This document shows positions 1-5,387 of a DNA stretch of 5,387 bases, piece after piece. Every line of letters starts with the position of its first letter. The first letter of the stretch is position 1. The position numbers were made by a program, and so were the translations under genes. The DNA is from CAWUJT01 sp963922715. Lineage in GTDB: Bacteria; Pseudomonadota; Alphaproteobacteria; Rhodobacterales; Rhodobacteraceae. The notes under the pieces are model-generated. The model did no database searches, was not told the DNA's origin, and worked only from the letters and a program-made list of their open reading frames with translations. The DNA lies in assembly GCA_963922715.1 (NCBI GenBank), contig CAWUJT010000124.1, positions 1 to 5,387 of the forward strand. Reading direction: 5' to 3'.

Positions 1-183
1 CTCTTTGGCTAAGCTTTCCCGATTTGTGACATCAGCATAACGCACCTCAACACGCTCAGCGATTGGGCTCTCTGTGCCCGGGCGCAAGATGCAGACAACA
101 TCATACCCATTTTCCAAAAGTGCCAGAAGGGTGCCTTTTCCCGCCGTGCCACTCGCCCCCAAAAGCAAAACCCTTTGTGTCAT
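1..183 (-). CDS. NAD(P)-binding Rossmann-fold protein, NmrA/atypical SDR type (N-terminal 61 codons, 3' end outside window)
   Basis: Reading the minus strand from the ATG at 183-181 gives an open frame of exactly 61 codons to the window edge, beginning MTQRVLLLGASGTAGKGTL. Residues 9-15 (GASGTAG) form a GxxGxxG dinucleotide-binding loop after a hydrophobic first beta strand (VLLL). A helix follows, then a second strand (YDVVCILRPG), where the Arg at 33 suits NADP(H) binding. ERVEVRYADVTN (43-54) is the usual third strand plus the acidic 'D(V/L)xd' segment of NmrA-like and atypical SDR proteins. A GAGGG ribosome site (minus strand, 193-189) sits 5 nt before the ATG and supports the start. The gene is divergent from yidC. 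Fold assignment is strong; the reaction is not decided. A divinyl chlorophyllide 8-vinyl reductase (BciA) is one candidate by general resemblance, as are other NAD(P)H-dependent epimerase or reductase families. The catalytic and C-terminal parts are missing. Confidence 0.85.
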   Translation of the reverse strand, partial: MTQRVLLLGASGTAGKGTLLALLENGYDVVCILRPGTESPIAERVEVRYADVTNRESLAKE

Positions 184-242
184 ATCATCCCTCTTTCAGT
201 CTTTGGGGTTGACCTTTTATGCCCAGGCCTATTGATGGTCCC

Positions 243-255
243 GGGTATTTTACCC
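243..255 (+). repeat. Small perfect inverted repeat GGGTA-TTT-TACCC upstream of yidC
   Basis: A perfect 5-bp stem with a 3-nt loop is visible 36 nt before the yidC start codon. It overlaps a CCCGGG palindrome at 240-245. No T-run follows, so it is not a Rho-independent terminator. If transcription of yidC starts upstream of about 240, it would lie in the leader RNA; if not, it could be an operator-like palindrome or chance. The repeat is seen directly; any function is inference. Confidence 0.35.
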
Positions 256-282
256 AATTCTAGAAAATATGCTGAATATTTC

Positions 283-288
283 GAGGGG
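283..288 (+). promoter_or_regulatory. Ribosome binding site of yidC
   Basis: GAGGGG lies just before the ATG at 292 (3 nt from its last G, 5 nt from the GAGG core). It supports this internal ATG over the in-frame ATG at 175, which would overlap the divergent gene and add 39 residues that do not look like a YidC N-terminus. Confidence 0.6.
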
Positions 289-291
289 CCC

Positions 292-2100
292 ATGGACGAG
301 CAAAACAAGAACCTTCTTCTGGCAACGGTGTTAAGCTTTCTTGTGATTTTGGTCTGGTTCGTTTTGTTCCCGCCGCCGGACCCCGTGCCATTCACAGATC
401 CAGAAGCCACAGCCATTTCTGAACAAACCGATGGGGCTGCTTTGACCCCGCCACCGGCCACAGCGGGGGTCACCCCAGAAATCACAGAGCCCGCAAGCGT
501 TGCAAACACGCCACGTATTGCGATTGAGACACCACGTTTGACGGGATCGCTCTCCTTGACCGGCGCGCGAATTGATGAGCTCAGCCTCAGGGACTACAAA
601 GAAACGCTCGACCCAGACTCCCCCATTGTTGATTTACTGTCCCCCGTTGGTGCAGAGCAACCCTATTACGCGCTACATGGATGGTCACCGGGCTCTGGGC
701 TCAGCTATGAGGATGTGCCTGGTCCCTCAACACCCTGGCGCGCGGAAACAGACAGACCGCTCAGCCCTGAAACCCCGCTGACCTTGATCTGGGAAAGCCC
801 TGTGGGTCTTATCTTTCGTCGCACGCTCTCGGTTGACGAAGACTATATGTTTGAAATCACACAATCTGTTGAAAACCCCGGTGAAACAGAGGTAAGTCTC
901 GCACCTTATGGGTTGATTGCCCGCCATGGCACGCCAGAGACAATCAACTTCTTTATTCTGCATGAAGGGGTTGTGCGTAAATCCGACGGCACGCTTGGAG
1001 AAGTCAATTATGACAGCATGACAGAACTTGACGCCGTGGCGCAAGAAGGCGGCAACGTCGAAGTCATCCAGGTCGAAGAAAACGGCTGGATCGGGTTCAC
1101 AGATAAGTATTGGATGACGACCCTTATCCCAGGGGCAGGGCAAGCCTTCACGTCTGTGACGAAATACGTCCCCCAATCTGATATCTATCAAACCGAAACC
1201 CGGCTTCCCACCATACGGGTTGCGCCCGGGGCGCAGGCAGAGATGACAACGCGCCTGTTTGCAGGTGCCAAAGAATGGGAAGCCATACGGCACTACCAAA
1301 ATGACACAGAGGTCGTTGGGTTTATCGACTCGATTGACTGGGGATGGTTTTACTTCCTGACAAAACCTATTTTCCAGGTGTTGCACTGGCTTAACCTTGT
1401 CATTGGCAATATGGGGATTGCCATTATTGGATTGACCCTTCTGCTCAAGGCCGTGCTGTTGCCGCTCGCGTTTAAATCATACGTCTCCATGGCCAAGATG
1501 AAAGAACTACAGCCAGAGATGGAGAAGATCAAAGAGCGCGCCGGGGACGATCGGGAAAAACTTCAACGCGAAATCATGGAGCTTTATAAAACCAGGAAAG
1601 TGAACCCGGCGGCGGGCTGTCTGCCGATTTTGCTGCAAATTCCGATTTTCTTTTCGCTCTACAAGGTGATTTTCGTTACTATAGAGCTGCGCCATGCGCC
1701 GTTCTTCGGGCCTTTTCAGGATCTCTCGGCCCCTGATCCCACATCTTTCATCAACTTCTTTGGGCTTCTGCCGTTCGAGGGTCCGGTGCCGGGCTCTATC
1801 CTTGCGTTCATATTCATTGGCATTTTACCACTTCTGCTGGGCATTTCGATGTGGTTGCAGCAAAAACTCAACCCTGCACCGACGGATCCGACACAGGCCA
1901 TGGTCTTTGCCTGGATGCCCTGGATTTTTATGTTCATGCTGGGCAGTTTCGCCAGCGGGCTACTCATTTACTGGATTGCCAACAACATCATCACCTTTGC
2001 ACAACAATATATGATTATGCGCAGTCAGGGATATGTGCCTGATTTGTGGGGGAATATCAAATCAGGCTTCAAGAAGACGCCCGATGACAAGGAGACATAA
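292..2100 (+). CDS. yidC: YidC membrane protein insertase (Oxa1/YidC/Alb3 family)
   Basis: YidC inserts and folds inner-membrane proteins, alone or with SecYEG. The 602-residue product has the full Gram-negative layout. TM1 is at about residues 8-26, after the motif MDEQNKN. A Pro/Ala/Thr-rich linker (about 27-75) and a large periplasmic P1 domain (to about 350) follow. The conserved core starts near residue 353. Lys386, in the segment GLTLLLKAVLLPLAF, sits where E. coli has the essential groove Arg366; Lys is common in alphaproteobacteria. The cytoplasmic C1 hairpin (about 395-435) carries SMAKMKELQPEMEKIKERAG, and the signature VNPAAGCLPILLQIPIF (437-453) leads into the next TM. Two to three C-terminal TM segments (about 501-522, 537-580) and a short Lys-rich tail end the protein. 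Length fits the family. The ATG at 292 is chosen from the N-terminal motif and the GAGGGG site. The stop abuts the next start codon. rnpA and yidD, frequent upstream partners, are not immediately upstream. Confidence 0.97.
   Translation: MDEQNKNLLLATVLSFLVILVWFVLFPPPDPVPFTDPEATAISEQTDGAALTPPPATAGVTPEITEPASVANTPRIAIETPRLTGSLSLTGARIDELSLRDYKETLDPDSPIVDLLSPVGAEQPYYALHGWSPGSGLSYEDVPGPSTPWRAETDRPLSPETPLTLIWESPVGLIFRRTLSVDEDYMFEITQSVENPGETEVSLAPYGLIARHGTPETINFFILHEGVVRKSDGTLGEVNYDSMTELDAVAQEGGNVEVIQVEENGWIGFTDKYWMTTLIPGAGQAFTSVTKYVPQSDIYQTETRLPTIRVAPGAQAEMTTRLFAGAKEWEAIRHYQNDTEVVGFIDSIDWGWFYFLTKPIFQVLHWLNLVIGNMGIAIIGLTLLLKAVLLPLAFKSYVSMAKMKELQPEMEKIKERAGDDREKLQREIMELYKTRKVNPAAGCLPILLQIPIFFSLYKVIFVTIELRHAPFFGPFQDLSAPDPTSFINFFGLLPFEGPVPGSILAFIFIGILPLLLGISMWLQQKLNPAPTDPTQAMVFAWMPWIFMFMLGSFASGLLIYWIANNIITFAQQYMIMRSQGYVPDLWGNIKSGFKKTPDDKET
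2089..2095 (+). promoter_or_regulatory. Ribosome binding site of the MOSC gene, inside the yidC 3' end
   Basis: AAGGAGA, in the last codons of yidC, ends 5 nt before the ATG at 2101. It is the strongest Shine-Dalgarno match on the plus strand of this window. It fixes the MOSC start directly after the yidC TAA and implies co-translation from one mRNA. Confidence 0.75.
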
Positions 2101-2838
2101 ATGCCTTCTTTGACGCATATTTGGCGTCACCCGATCAAAGGGATCGGCTCTGAGGCTCTTAAGGGTGCTGAACTCACACCAGTCGGTGCCATGCTTGGTG
2201 ATCGTGCCTGGGCCGTTCTGCACCAAGGGGCTGCGGAAGATACAGATACCTGGCAGCCCCGCCGGAATTTTGCGGTGACGGCCTCGGGGCCTCGGCTGGC
2301 CGCTTTGCGCCTTGAAACCCTTGGGCCGGATCACTTTGCATTGACGCATCCTGATTTGGAGCGTCTTGAGGTCAATCTGCCTGATGCAGGCGATCAGCTT
2401 TGTGATTGGTTGGCTGGTATCTGGCCTGCAGAGCGCCCTGCACTCAAGCGGGTCGTCAAAGCGCAGGGCCATGGGATGACAGATCAATCCAAACCCTGGG
2501 TTTCCCTTGGGAATTTGGCGTCTTTGCAGGCATTAAGCCATCATGCAGGCCAACCACTCGATATGCGGCGGTTTCGGATCAATCTGTGGATTGACGGACT
2601 TGACCCTTGGGCGGAGGTTGGGCTGACTGGTGACATTCAACTTGGACAGGTGACATTGCGTATCCAAGAACCGATTGAGCGCTGTCGCGCACCGGATGCG
2701 AATTGCCAAACCGGGCAACGTGATGTGGGCATGCTGAATCTCTTGGAACGGGAATACAACACACGTGATTTTGGGCTCTTTGCAGAGGTCTTAGGGCCTG
2801 GTCAGGTGTCTTTGGGTGATGGTGTGTACCTGCCTTGA
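2101..2838 (+). CDS. MOSC domain-containing protein with MOSC N-terminal beta-barrel domain
   Basis: The 245-residue protein has the two-domain layout of the MOSC/mARC-like family. The N-terminal beta-barrel domain opens with LTHIWRHPIKGIGSEAL (4-20), the usual 'hP(v/i)Kg' signature, followed by LGDRAWAVL (32-40). The MOSC domain proper covers about 115-243 and includes DMRRFRINLWIDG (154-166) and PIERCRAPDANCQTGQRD (191-208). Cys195 is at the conserved position that ligates molybdenum in mARC enzymes; Cys202 lies nearby. MOSC proteins are related to the C-terminal domain of molybdenum cofactor sulfurase and handle sulfur or bind Moco. The reaction of this stand-alone bacterial version is not known to me. 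No signal peptide or membrane segment is visible, so it is probably cytoplasmic. It starts 1 nt after the yidC stop with a strong AAGGAGA site, and its TGA overlaps the engB TTG. Family assignment is secure; function is open. Confidence 0.92.
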   Translation: MPSLTHIWRHPIKGIGSEALKGAELTPVGAMLGDRAWAVLHQGAAEDTDTWQPRRNFAVTASGPRLAALRLETLGPDHFALTHPDLERLEVNLPDAGDQLCDWLAGIWPAERPALKRVVKAQGHGMTDQSKPWVSLGNLASLQALSHHAGQPLDMRRFRINLWIDGLDPWAEVGLTGDIQLGQVTLRIQEPIERCRAPDANCQTGQRDVGMLNLLEREYNTRDFGLFAEVLGPGQVSLGDGVYLP

Positions 2839-3500
2839 AGAATCTTCCTTTTCCAGAAACGCCGCCACCAAGTCCTGAACAGGAAGCAGCGGCACAAGCT
2901 GTCTTTTCCCAAGACGCTACGTTTCTGAAAGGCGTTGTCGACATGGGCGGCTTACCACCGGCAGATCGGGTAGAAGTCTGCTTTGCAGGCCGGTCGAATG
3001 TTGGTAAGTCAACACTTATAAACGCCTTGGTCGGGCGCAGAGCCTTGGCACGCGCCTCCAACACACCGGGGCGCACACAGGAAATTAACTTCTTCACCCT
3101 GGGACAAAAGCTCTACCTGGTGGACCTGCCAGGATATGGCTATGCCAAAGCCCCCCTTGATGTGGTGGCGCGGTGGCAAACACTTTTAAAAGCCTATCTC
3201 AGTGGGCGCGTTAATCTGCGCCGTGTTTTTGTGCTGATTGACAGCCGCCACGGCATTAAATCTGTCGATTCTGAGATTTTAGCGCTCCTGGATCGTGCTG
3301 CTGTCCCCTTTCAAGCTGTGCTGACGAAGGCCGACAAAGTGAAACAAAACGAACGCCAGGCCGTCTTGGATCAAGTGCGAAGTAAACTTGCATCACACCC
3401 GGCGGCCTATCCTGAACTGATTCTGAGCTCATCTGAGAAGGGATGGGGGCTTGGCCCGCTGCGAGCAGAGATCGCTGGATTTGTCAAAGACAATACTTGA
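2835..3500 (+). CDS. engB: EngB/YsxC/YihA ribosome biogenesis GTP-binding protein
   Basis: EngB is a TrmE-Era-EngA-EngB-Septin GTPase needed for late assembly of the 50S ribosomal subunit and is essential in many bacteria. All GTPase motifs are present in the 221-residue product: G1 GRSNVGKS (52-59), the G2 region NTPGRTQEINFF (76-87, Thr81), G3 DLPG (97-100), G4 TKAD (164-167) and G5 SSS (198-200). It starts at TTG 2835, in the 4-bp overlap TTGA with the MOSC stop. An in-frame TGA at 2817-2819 lies just upstream, and no ATG, GTG or other TTG occurs in frame before Met37. Starting at Met37 would leave only 15 residues ahead of the P-loop and lose the family's N-terminal FLKGVV-type segment. 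No good Shine-Dalgarno precedes the TTG, so re-initiation coupled to MOSC translation is likely. The length of about 220 aa fits the family. Confidence 0.95.
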   Translation: MKNLPFPETPPPSPEQEAAAQAVFSQDATFLKGVVDMGGLPPADRVEVCFAGRSNVGKSTLINALVGRRALARASNTPGRTQEINFFTLGQKLYLVDLPGYGYAKAPLDVVARWQTLLKAYLSGRVNLRRVFVLIDSRHGIKSVDSEILALLDRAAVPFQAVLTKADKVKQNERQAVLDQVRSKLASHPAAYPELILSSSEKGWGLGPLRAEIAGFVKDNT

Positions 3501-3538
3501 AGTGTCTCTCAAGCAGTGTCACCACAGGTCCATCGAAG

Positions 3539-4405
3539 ATGAGAAAGCAAACCGCTATGACCCGCGATTATATTGCGACGGCGCGCACGTTAAACGAGGC
3601 TTTGCCGTACTTACGCCGCTATGATGGCGCGATTGTTGTTATCAAGCTTGGTGGCCATGCCATGGGATCGGATGCTGCGATGGCCAGTTTTGCGCGGGAT
3701 GTGATGTTGATGCGCACCGTCGGCGTCAATCCAGTTGTGGTACATGGGGGCGGCCCTATGATCACCGCGATGCTTGACAGGCTTGATGTGGCGTCAACCT
3801 TTGTCAATGGCAAACGTGTCACAGATGCCACCACGATGGACATTGTGGAAATGGTTCTGGCCGGTCAAGTGAACAAGCGGATTGTCCAAGCGATCAATGC
3901 CGCAGGGGGACAAGCTGTCGGCCTGTCGGGAAAAGACGCGAATCTCGTGACCTGCGAAGCGCTCCATCCTGATCTGGGCTTTGTCGGTGCCCCAACAACT
4001 GTTGATCCGACCGTTTTGGAACACCTCTTTACCGCTGAAATGATCCCCGTCATCGCACCGATTGGGGCAGGTCCAGATGGCGAGACATTCAACATCAATG
4101 GCGATACAGTGGCCGGTGCGATTGCCGCGGCCCTCAAAGCGGAGCGTTTGCTTCTATTGACAGATGTGGCGGGGGTGAAAGATGCCCAAGGGGAGGTCAT
4201 CACCCATCTAACAGCGGACCAAATTCGCGCCTTGATTGCAGATCAGACCATCGCGGGCGGCATGATCCCCAAGACCGAAACCGCGCTGGAGGCTCTTGCC
4301 AAGGGTGTTCGTGCGGTTGTTATCCTTGATGGGCGGGTGCCGAATGCTGTACTCTTAGAGCTGTTCACCGATCATGGGGCAGGATCTTTGATCCGCGCAA
4401 ACTAA
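3539..4405 (+). CDS. argB: Acetylglutamate kinase (N-acetyl-L-glutamate 5-phosphotransferase)
   Basis: ArgB phosphorylates N-acetylglutamate with ATP in the second step of arginine biosynthesis, in the cytoplasm. The 288-residue product shows the amino acid kinase fold. VVIKLGGHAM (33-42) carries phosphate-binding Lys36 and the glycine loop. HGGGP (69-73), FVNGKRVTD (88-96; substrate Arg93), NINGDT (186-191), LLLLTDVAGV (204-213) and GGMIPK (240-245, catalytic Lys245) follow. Compared with the short arginine-insensitive E. coli enzyme it has about 28 extra N-terminal residues (YIATARTLNEALPYLRRY). These match the N-helix of hexameric, arginine-inhibited kinases, so feedback inhibition is inferred. 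The start is ATG 3539 (MRKQTAMTRD) or ATG 3557 (MTRDYI, 282 aa); neither has a strong ribosome site. I chose the first because related alphaproteobacterial ArgB proteins, as I recall them, have a similar short leader before the second Met. The gap to engB is 38 bp with no terminator. Confidence 0.96.
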   Translation: MRKQTAMTRDYIATARTLNEALPYLRRYDGAIVVIKLGGHAMGSDAAMASFARDVMLMRTVGVNPVVVHGGGPMITAMLDRLDVASTFVNGKRVTDATTMDIVEMVLAGQVNKRIVQAINAAGGQAVGLSGKDANLVTCEALHPDLGFVGAPTTVDPTVLEHLFTAEMIPVIAPIGAGPDGETFNINGDTVAGAIAAALKAERLLLLTDVAGVKDAQGEVITHLTADQIRALIADQTIAGGMIPKTETALEALAKGVRAVVILDGRVPNAVLLELFTDHGAGSLIRAN

Positions 4406-4451
4406 CGGTTTTGTGTTTTGCCGTTGCTGATCGACAAGATACATAGACAGT

Positions 4452-5246
4452 ATGGAATATGACGTTTTGATCCGGCTGGGTGTTTTTCTGGGACTGTTTG
4501 TGCTTCTTGCAAGCATAGAGATATGGGTGCCACGCCGCGCTCGGGTGCAACATCGCGCCGGGCGGTGGATCACAAACTGGGGCATGAGCCTGCTGAATAC
4601 GCTGACTCTCAACATATTGAACTTAGCACTGCCCCTTCTCGCAATCGGGGCCGCGATGGATGCGCAAGCCCAAGGTTACGGACTTTTTAACAACGTGACC
4701 CTGCCGCTTTGGGGCAACATTCTGGTTACGATATTGATTTTCGATCTGGCCATCTGGACACAACATCTGATCACACACAAGGTGCCGCTTCTTTGGCGAT
4801 TGCATCAAGTGCATCATTCGGATCGTGATTTGGATGTCACCTCAGCCATCCGTTTTCACCCGATTGAGATTGGTCTATCCATGGTGCTGAAAATTGGGCT
4901 GGTCTATCTTATCGGTCCCGCCGCCGTGGCCATCCTTGCCTTTGAAGTACTTCTCAACGCAACAGCGATGTTCAGCCATGCCAACCTGGCTCTACCACGA
5001 TCCGTCGATCGTTACCTACGTTTGGTTCTGGTCACACCTGACATGCATCGTGTGCATCATTCCGACGATCGGTGTGAACACGATGCAAACTATGGCTTTG
5101 CCTTATCCATTTGGGACCGCCTGTTTGGGACATACATCGCACAGCCCCAAAAAGGACATGACGATATGACAGTTGGCTTGCGTTGGCAGGACAACCGCAC
5201 AGCACGTCTTGACTGGGCACTTCTTCTGCCGTTCCGAAATCGGTAA
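4452..5246 (+). CDS. Sterol desaturase / fatty acid hydroxylase superfamily membrane protein
   Basis: The 264-residue protein is a membrane di-iron oxygenase of the fatty acid hydroxylase superfamily. The histidine clusters expected to bind two irons are intact: HLITH (105-109), HQVHH (118-122) and HRVHH (199-203). Single histidines at 136 (RFHP), 176 (SHANL) and 210 probably contribute. Hydrophobic segments at about 5-25, 47-67, 86-104 and 143-175 (probably a pair) indicate an integral inner-membrane protein with the His clusters on the cytoplasmic face. WDRLFGTY (221-228) near the C-terminus is typical of the family. The start ATG is the first start codon after an in-frame TGA at 4428-4430; no clear Shine-Dalgarno is visible. 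The gene follows argB by 46 bp on the same strand, so it may be a read-through passenger. The substrate (a sterol-like lipid, fatty acid, carotenoid or ornithine lipid chain) cannot be told from sequence. No bacterial sterol pathway is visible nearby. Confidence 0.93.
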   Translation: MEYDVLIRLGVFLGLFVLLASIEIWVPRRARVQHRAGRWITNWGMSLLNTLTLNILNLALPLLAIGAAMDAQAQGYGLFNNVTLPLWGNILVTILIFDLAIWTQHLITHKVPLLWRLHQVHHSDRDLDVTSAIRFHPIEIGLSMVLKIGLVYLIGPAAVAILAFEVLLNATAMFSHANLALPRSVDRYLRLVLVTPDMHRVHHSDDRCEHDANYGFALSIWDRLFGTYIAQPQKGHDDMTVGLRWQDNRTARLDWALLLPFRNR

Positions 5247-5294
5247 CGCGCCCCACAAATCTCATTCAGAAATTCTGCAACTTCATAAAATTGA

Positions 5295-5323
5295 TTGACG
5301 GCGTCTTTGAAGGCGACTATCAC
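5295..5323 (+). promoter_or_regulatory. Candidate promoter of tRNA-Asp (TTGACG-N17-TATCAC)
   Basis: TTGACG (5295-5300) matches five of six bases of the vegetative -35 box. At the standard 17-nt spacing TATCAC (5318-5323) matches four of six of the -10 box. A start about 7 nt downstream, near 5330, would give a tRNA precursor with a very short 5' leader of roughly 4 nt. The placement just before a stable RNA gene makes it plausible. It is not confirmed, and read-through from the upstream gene is an alternative. The 87-bp gap 5247-5333 holds nothing else convincing. Confidence 0.45.
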
Positions 5324-5333
5324 AAAAGCTCAC

Positions 5334-5387
5334 GCGGTTGTAGCTCAGTTGGTTAGAGTACCGGCCTGTCACGCCGGGGGTCGCGGG
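5334..5387 (+). tRNA. tRNA-Asp (anticodon GTC), 3' end outside window
   Basis: This is the first 54 nt of a tRNA. The acceptor 5' strand GCGGTTG (5334-5340) is followed by T8 and A9. The D-arm has stem GCTC/GAGT (5343-5346 with 5356-5359) and loop AGTTGGTTA. The anticodon arm has stem CCGGC/GCCGG (5361-5365 with 5373-5377) and loop CTGTCAC, with anticodon GTC at 5368-5370, which reads Asp codons GAC and GAU. The variable loop GGGTC and the 5' half of the T-stem (GCGGG, 5383-5387) end at the window edge. The T-loop, acceptor 3' strand and discriminator are missing, so integrity of the 3' end and presence of CCA cannot be judged. Confidence 0.95.

Larger units (their letters stand above)
184..291. 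promoter_or_regulatory. Divergent intergenic region, presumed promoters for yidC and the Rossmann gene
   Basis: This 108-bp gap separates two genes pointing away from each other, so start signals for both should lie here or in the gene edges. On the plus strand TTGACC (209-214) resembles a -35 box, but the bases 15-18 nt downstream give only weak -10 candidates, such as TATTGA at 230-235 with a short 15-nt spacer. Other AT-rich hexamers, TATTTT (246-251) and TAGAAA (261-266), lack a good partner -35. I see no convincing minus-strand promoter and no TGT-N12-ACA (PpsR-type) operator. The regulatory role is inferred from layout; individual boxes are tentative. Confidence 0.4.

Noticed and set aside
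175..291. In-frame N-terminal extension of yidC from the ATG at 175
   Set aside because: It would overlap the divergent gene, has no ribosome site, and adds 39 residues before the characteristic YidC start MDEQNKN, which has its own GAGGGG site.
727..1386. 219-codon open frame antisense to yidC
   Set aside because: It lies wholly inside the well-supported yidC gene, and its translation has a random Cys/Arg/His-rich look without recognisable domains. It is a shadow frame.
2579..3097. 172-codon antisense open frame across the MOSC/engB junction
   Set aside because: It is opposite two confidently identified genes, including the GTPase P-loop region, and its translation shows no family resemblance.
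3501..3520. Short direct repeat AGTGTC (3501-3506 and 3515-3520) in the engB-argB gap
   Set aside because: Two copies of a 6-mer in a 38-bp gap carry no weight without conservation; there is no matching regulatory motif that I know.
4403..4426. Inverted repeat AACGG/CCGTT around a T-rich 12-nt loop right after argB, as a possible terminator
   Set aside because: The stem is only 5 bp with a large loop, and no T-run follows the 3' arm. It does not support transcription stop between argB and the hydroxylase gene.
4418..4445. Possible promoter TTGCCG-N16-TACATA before the hydroxylase gene
   Set aside because: The -10 match is poor (about three of six), and the short gap to argB is equally explained by co-transcription.
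5267..5277. Palindrome CAGAA-A-TTCTG downstream of the hydroxylase gene as a possible terminator
   Set aside because: A 1-nt loop cannot form a stable hairpin as such, the arms are AT-rich, and no T-run follows. It is probably chance.

Overview
The window reads as an ordinary chromosomal segment of an alphaproteobacterium, most likely Rhodobacterales (Roseobacter group). This rests on the YidC N-terminus (MDEQNKNLLLAT...), the ArgB N-terminus (MTRDYIATARTLNEALPYL...), EngB motifs of the type I associate with that order, and the gene order yidC - MOSC - engB - argB. The assignment comes from recognising sequence style, not from a search. Base composition looks moderate (about half G+C by eye) and even across the window. 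I see no insertion sequence, CRISPR array, phage gene or attachment site.

Layout. At the left edge (1-183, minus strand) lie the first 61 codons of a Rossmann-fold NAD(P)-binding protein of the NmrA/atypical-SDR type, cut by the window edge. A 108-bp divergent intergenic region (184-291) separates it from a plus-strand run of five genes. These are yidC (292-2100, membrane protein insertase), a MOSC-domain protein (2101-2838), engB/ysxC (2835-3500, ribosome-assembly GTPase), argB (3539-4405, N-acetylglutamate kinase) and a sterol-desaturase/fatty-acid-hydroxylase family membrane protein (4452-5246). The first three are packed tightly: 0 bp between yidC and the MOSC gene, and a 4-bp overlap at MOSC/engB where engB uses a TTG start. 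Gaps of 38 and 46 bp follow. No convincing terminator lies between any of them, so one transcript is plausible. After an 87-bp gap comes the 5' two-thirds of a tRNA-Asp (anticodon GTC) with its own candidate promoter, truncated at the right edge.

How the genes fit together. The run is a housekeeping mix: membrane protein biogenesis (YidC), large-subunit assembly (EngB) and arginine biosynthesis (ArgB). It carries two less characterised passengers, the MOSC protein (probably sulfur or molybdenum-cofactor linked) and a di-iron membrane hydroxylase of unknown substrate. Nothing in the sequence makes them one pathway; their linkage looks like conserved gene order.

I did not find a previously undescribed system. 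The points worth a second look are modest: the identity of the truncated Rossmann gene (a BciA-type vinyl reductase is one possibility), the MOSC/engB translational coupling, a small hairpin in the yidC leader, the missing rnpA-yidD partners directly upstream of yidC, and the unknown substrate of the hydroxylase.
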